64,000 nt of DNA from an uncultured Propionibacteriaceae bacterium (GTDB taxonomy: Bacteria; Actinomycetota; Actinomycetes; Propionibacteriales; Propionibacteriaceae). The translations under genes and the position numbers were made by a program. Shown here one piece after another: positions 62,213 to 64,000 of the stretch; position 1 is the stretch's first letter, and every line of letters begins with the position of its first letter. The notes under the pieces were generated by a model, which had not been told where the DNA came from, did no database searches, and worked only from the letters and a program-made list of their open reading frames with translations. The stretch is from NCBI GenBank assembly GCA_938012815.1, contig CALLVV010000090.1, positions 1-64,000 on the forward strand, read 5' to 3'.

Positions 62213-62232
62213 ATATCTCGATGTCAAGATAT
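62213..62232. promoter_or_regulatory. imperfect 20-bp palindrome upstream of acnA
   Basis: ATATCTCGAT and GTCAAGATAT match as inverted repeats at 8 of 10 positions. On the coding strand it contains TTGACA, a possible -35, so a protein bound here could block acnA transcription. No regulator gene is adjacent. Confidence 0.5.
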
Positions 62233-62270
62233 CACTGCGACGCCCTGCTCTCAAAAAATCGACAACCACC

Positions 62271-63401
62271 TCAGGTTCTTGTGGAGGGTCTCAGAATGGC
62301 CACGCATTCCACGTGATGGGTCATCGGGAACAGGTCGAAGGCCCGGATCCAGTCTGTTTCGTATCCCCGCACCGCGAAACCCGCCAGGTCCCTGGCCAGG
62401 CTCGCCGGATCGCAGGCCACGTAGGCAATGACCCGGGGCGTGAGATCCACCACACGCGCCACCACGGCAGCCCCCGCACCCCTGCGGGGCGGGTCGAGGA
62501 CGACCAGATCGACCCCTGGAGGGAGCCTTCGCAGCGCCTTCGCCAGCGATAGCGCCAAGAAACGCCCCCGGGGCACGTTGATGCGGGCATTCGCAACGGC
62601 CTCCCGGTCCAGTTCTACCCCGAAGACCTCGGCCCCAGCTTGTTCCAAGCCGGCGGCGAACAACCCCGACCCGCAGTAGAGGTCGAGCGCCAGATCTCCC
62701 GGTCTCGGCCTGAGCCCTTCCAGGACGGCATCAAGCAGGGTTTCGGCCGCCCCCGGGTGCACCTGCCAGAAACCGGAGGCGGATACCTGGAAAGAGAACT
62801 TTCCCACCTGCTCGCAGACCCGGGGTGAACCGGAAAGGAGTTTTCCGTCGGCGAGCACGCTGATCCCGTTCGCCGCGTGAACCACGTTCAGCGATTCTGC
62901 CCCTTCGGCGAGGTCGTTCAGCTGCACCGGGGAGGGACCGGGAGCGGCTGCCAGGCATCCCGTCTCGGGTAACGGCACCACCTCATGGGATCGTCTCCCG
63001 CGCAGCCCCACACGACCGTTGCTGACCGAATACCTCATCCGGGTACGCCAGTTGACCGTCGGCTGAACAGCCTCCACCCGCCCAGTCCAGGTAACCCCGG
63101 CCAACCGTGACAGTTGTTCCGCGACGACTGTCGTTTTGAGGTCGAGCTGGAGCTCAGGAGTGGCGTGCTGCCAGTCACAGCCGCCGCATTCCCCTGCAAC
63201 CGGACAGGGAGGTTCCACCCGTCCCGGTGAAGCATCGAGAACCCGGACCACACGTCCCCGGTCGAACCGATTGCCCTTCTCGGTGATCTCTACAACCACC
63301 CGCTCCCCCGGCAGCCCTCCCGTGATGAACATCACCTTGCCGTTGAAGCGCCCCACGACCACACCACCGTGGGCCACGCGTTCGAGCTCGACCTCGATCA
63401 T
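62271..63401 (-). CDS. TrmA/RumA family RNA (uracil-5-)-methyltransferase
   Basis: The 376-residue protein begins with a TRAM RNA-binding domain (residues 1-60, VAHGGVVVGRFNGKVMFI), has Fe-S cysteines in CPVAGECGGCDWQ, the SAM loop LDLYCGSGLFAAGL, LDPPRRGAG, and the nucleophile Cys in YVACDPASLARDL. It methylates C5 of a uracil in rRNA or tRNA; which site is not clear. It overlaps the upstream permease gene by 4 nt, a pairing seen in other Actinobacteria. Confidence 0.92.
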   Translation of the reverse strand: MIEVELERVAHGGVVVGRFNGKVMFITGGLPGERVVVEITEKGNRFDRGRVVRVLDASPGRVEPPCPVAGECGGCDWQHATPELQLDLKTTVVAEQLSRLAGVTWTGRVEAVQPTVNWRTRMRYSVSNGRVGLRGRRSHEVVPLPETGCLAAAPGPSPVQLNDLAEGAESLNVVHAANGISVLADGKLLSGSPRVCEQVGKFSFQVSASGFWQVHPGAAETLLDAVLEGLRPRPGDLALDLYCGSGLFAAGLEQAGAEVFGVELDREAVANARINVPRGRFLALSLAKALRRLPPGVDLVVLDPPRRGAGAAVVARVVDLTPRVIAYVACDPASLARDLAGFAVRGYETDWIRAFDLFPMTHHVECVAILRPSTRT

Positions 63402-64000
63402 CTCGTTCCCTGTCTGGTCTCACGCCGCCGCGAGCTGCTGAGCTGGTAGGGCACCGAGATCACCATCACACCACTCATGTAGTGCAGCCTGGTGCGGATC
63501 AGCAGGGTGGTCTGATTGTGGAGCAGCCGCTCCCACCAGCTCCCAACCACGTAGTCGGGAATGTAGACGGCCACCACGTCCCTAGGGTTCTCGGTGCGCA
63601 TCTCGGCCACGTAACGGATGAAGGGTTGGGTGATCTCCCGGTATGGGGAGGCGATCACGCGCAACGGGATTCCGAAGTCCTCCTTCCGCCACGCCTCCAT
63701 GAGCTCACGCGCCTCCTCGTCGTCGACGGCGATCGTGACCCCCATCAGGGAGGTGGCACGGCCCGCCTTGGCGTAGGCGATGGCCTTCGCCGTGGGCAGG
63801 TTCACCTGCTGCACCAACACCACCGCCCGGACCCGGCTCGGCAGTGCCCGATCGGATTCAGGACGGAGGGCCAGTTCGTCCCTGACCTGATCGTAGTGTC
63901 TGCGGATGAGGACCATCAGCAGGTACATCAAACCCATGGCCACCAGTGCGAGGTAGGCCCCGTGGGCGAACTTGGAGATGAGAACGACCACGAGCACCGC
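63398..64000 (-). CDS. APC family permease, C-terminal part (continues beyond the window)
   Basis: Only the last 200 or so residues are present; the gene runs off the right edge. A hydrophobic helix (FAHGAYLALVAMGLMYLLMVLI) is followed by a soluble C-terminal domain with VRAVVLVQQVNLPTAKAIAYA and a cytoplasmic tail. This resembles the APC permeases (KUP/TrkA-linked type) that commonly precede TrmA-like genes in Actinobacteria. Substrate is not determinable from this part. Confidence 0.8.
   Translation of the reverse strand, partial: AVLVVVLISKFAHGAYLALVAMGLMYLLMVLIRRHYDQVRDELALRPESDRALPSRVRAVVLVQQVNLPTAKAIAYAKAGRATSLMGVTIAVDDEEARELMEAWRKEDFGIPLRVIASPYREITQPFIRYVAEMRTENPRDVVAVYIPDYVVGSWWERLLHNQTTLLIRTRLHYMSGVMVISVPYQLSSSRRRETRQGTR

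Overview
The window looks like chromosomal DNA of a high-GC actinobacterium, most likely of the family Propionibacteriaceae. The clearest marker is a pyrophosphate-dependent phosphofructokinase (38907-40127) that closely resembles, from memory, the Propionibacterium freudenreichii enzyme. RbpA, a GarA-like FHA protein, the DUF881/small-basic-protein cluster, Lnt next to polyprenol-phosphate-mannose synthase, DUF3000 next to ribonuclease D, and an Eis-type acetyltransferase all fit Actinobacteria. No genus can be fixed from the sequence alone. Coding density is high, many genes overlap by 1-11 bp, and I see no insertion sequence, prophage, CRISPR array or rRNA gene.

Layout. 1-7100: metH, a HAD phosphatase, trmI, tyrA, cmk and a small YqfO-like protein form a forward run. 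7177-13633: an ABC-F ribosome-protection-type ATPase with a possible leader-peptide attenuator, der, a rhodanese, an NmrA-type oxidoreductase and an L-lactate dehydrogenase-type flavoprotein. 13669-15276: tRNA-Pro and an L,D-transpeptidase lipoprotein. 15312-21084: a complete Mrp Na+/H+ antiporter operon with fused MrpA-MrpB. 21110-25673: metX, metW, lnt, ppm1, fxsA. 25654-30767: rbpA behind a SigR-type promoter, a glycerophosphodiesterase, a pyridoxal kinase, a MurA paralogue fused to a helix-turn-helix domain, and lpdA. 30799-32523: a CsoR/CstR-type repressor with its likely operator and a 43-residue Cys-rich protein, then an Eis acetyltransferase. 32752-37902: a frameshifted GH3 glycosidase, yggS, an amidohydrolase and a YciO protein. 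38008-40127: two TadE-like pseudopilins and PPi-PFK. 40128-48600: a long reverse block holding yihY, two MerR regulators, a DUF151 nuclease, the FHA protein, DUF881-Sbp-DUF881, a PgsA-type synthase, a HIT protein and thrS. 48778-51293: a GNAT protein, tRNA-Gly-Cys-Val, gabD and tRNA-Val. 51338-56271: a CbiX-like protein, msrB, DUF3000, ribonuclease D and dxs. 56769-64000: cycA with ald, aconitase, a TrmA-family methyltransferase and a partial APC permease.

Functional themes. Methionine supply is represented by MetH, MetX and MetW. Envelope biogenesis is represented by Lnt, Ppm1, the L,D-transpeptidase, MurA2, PgsA and DXS. Lactate and alanine oxidation, aconitase, LpdA and PPi-PFK belong to central carbon metabolism. 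RbpA, CsoR/CstR and MsrB suggest thiol or oxidative stress control.

Recurrent regulatory architecture. Several genes (metH, ldt, glycerophosphodiesterase, lpdA, yggS, pgsA, dxs) have an actinobacterial -10 hexamer 7-8 nt before the start codon and no Shine-Dalgarno, which suggests leaderless mRNAs. Three convergent gene pairs end on the same six bases, TGATCA, which supplies both stop codons.
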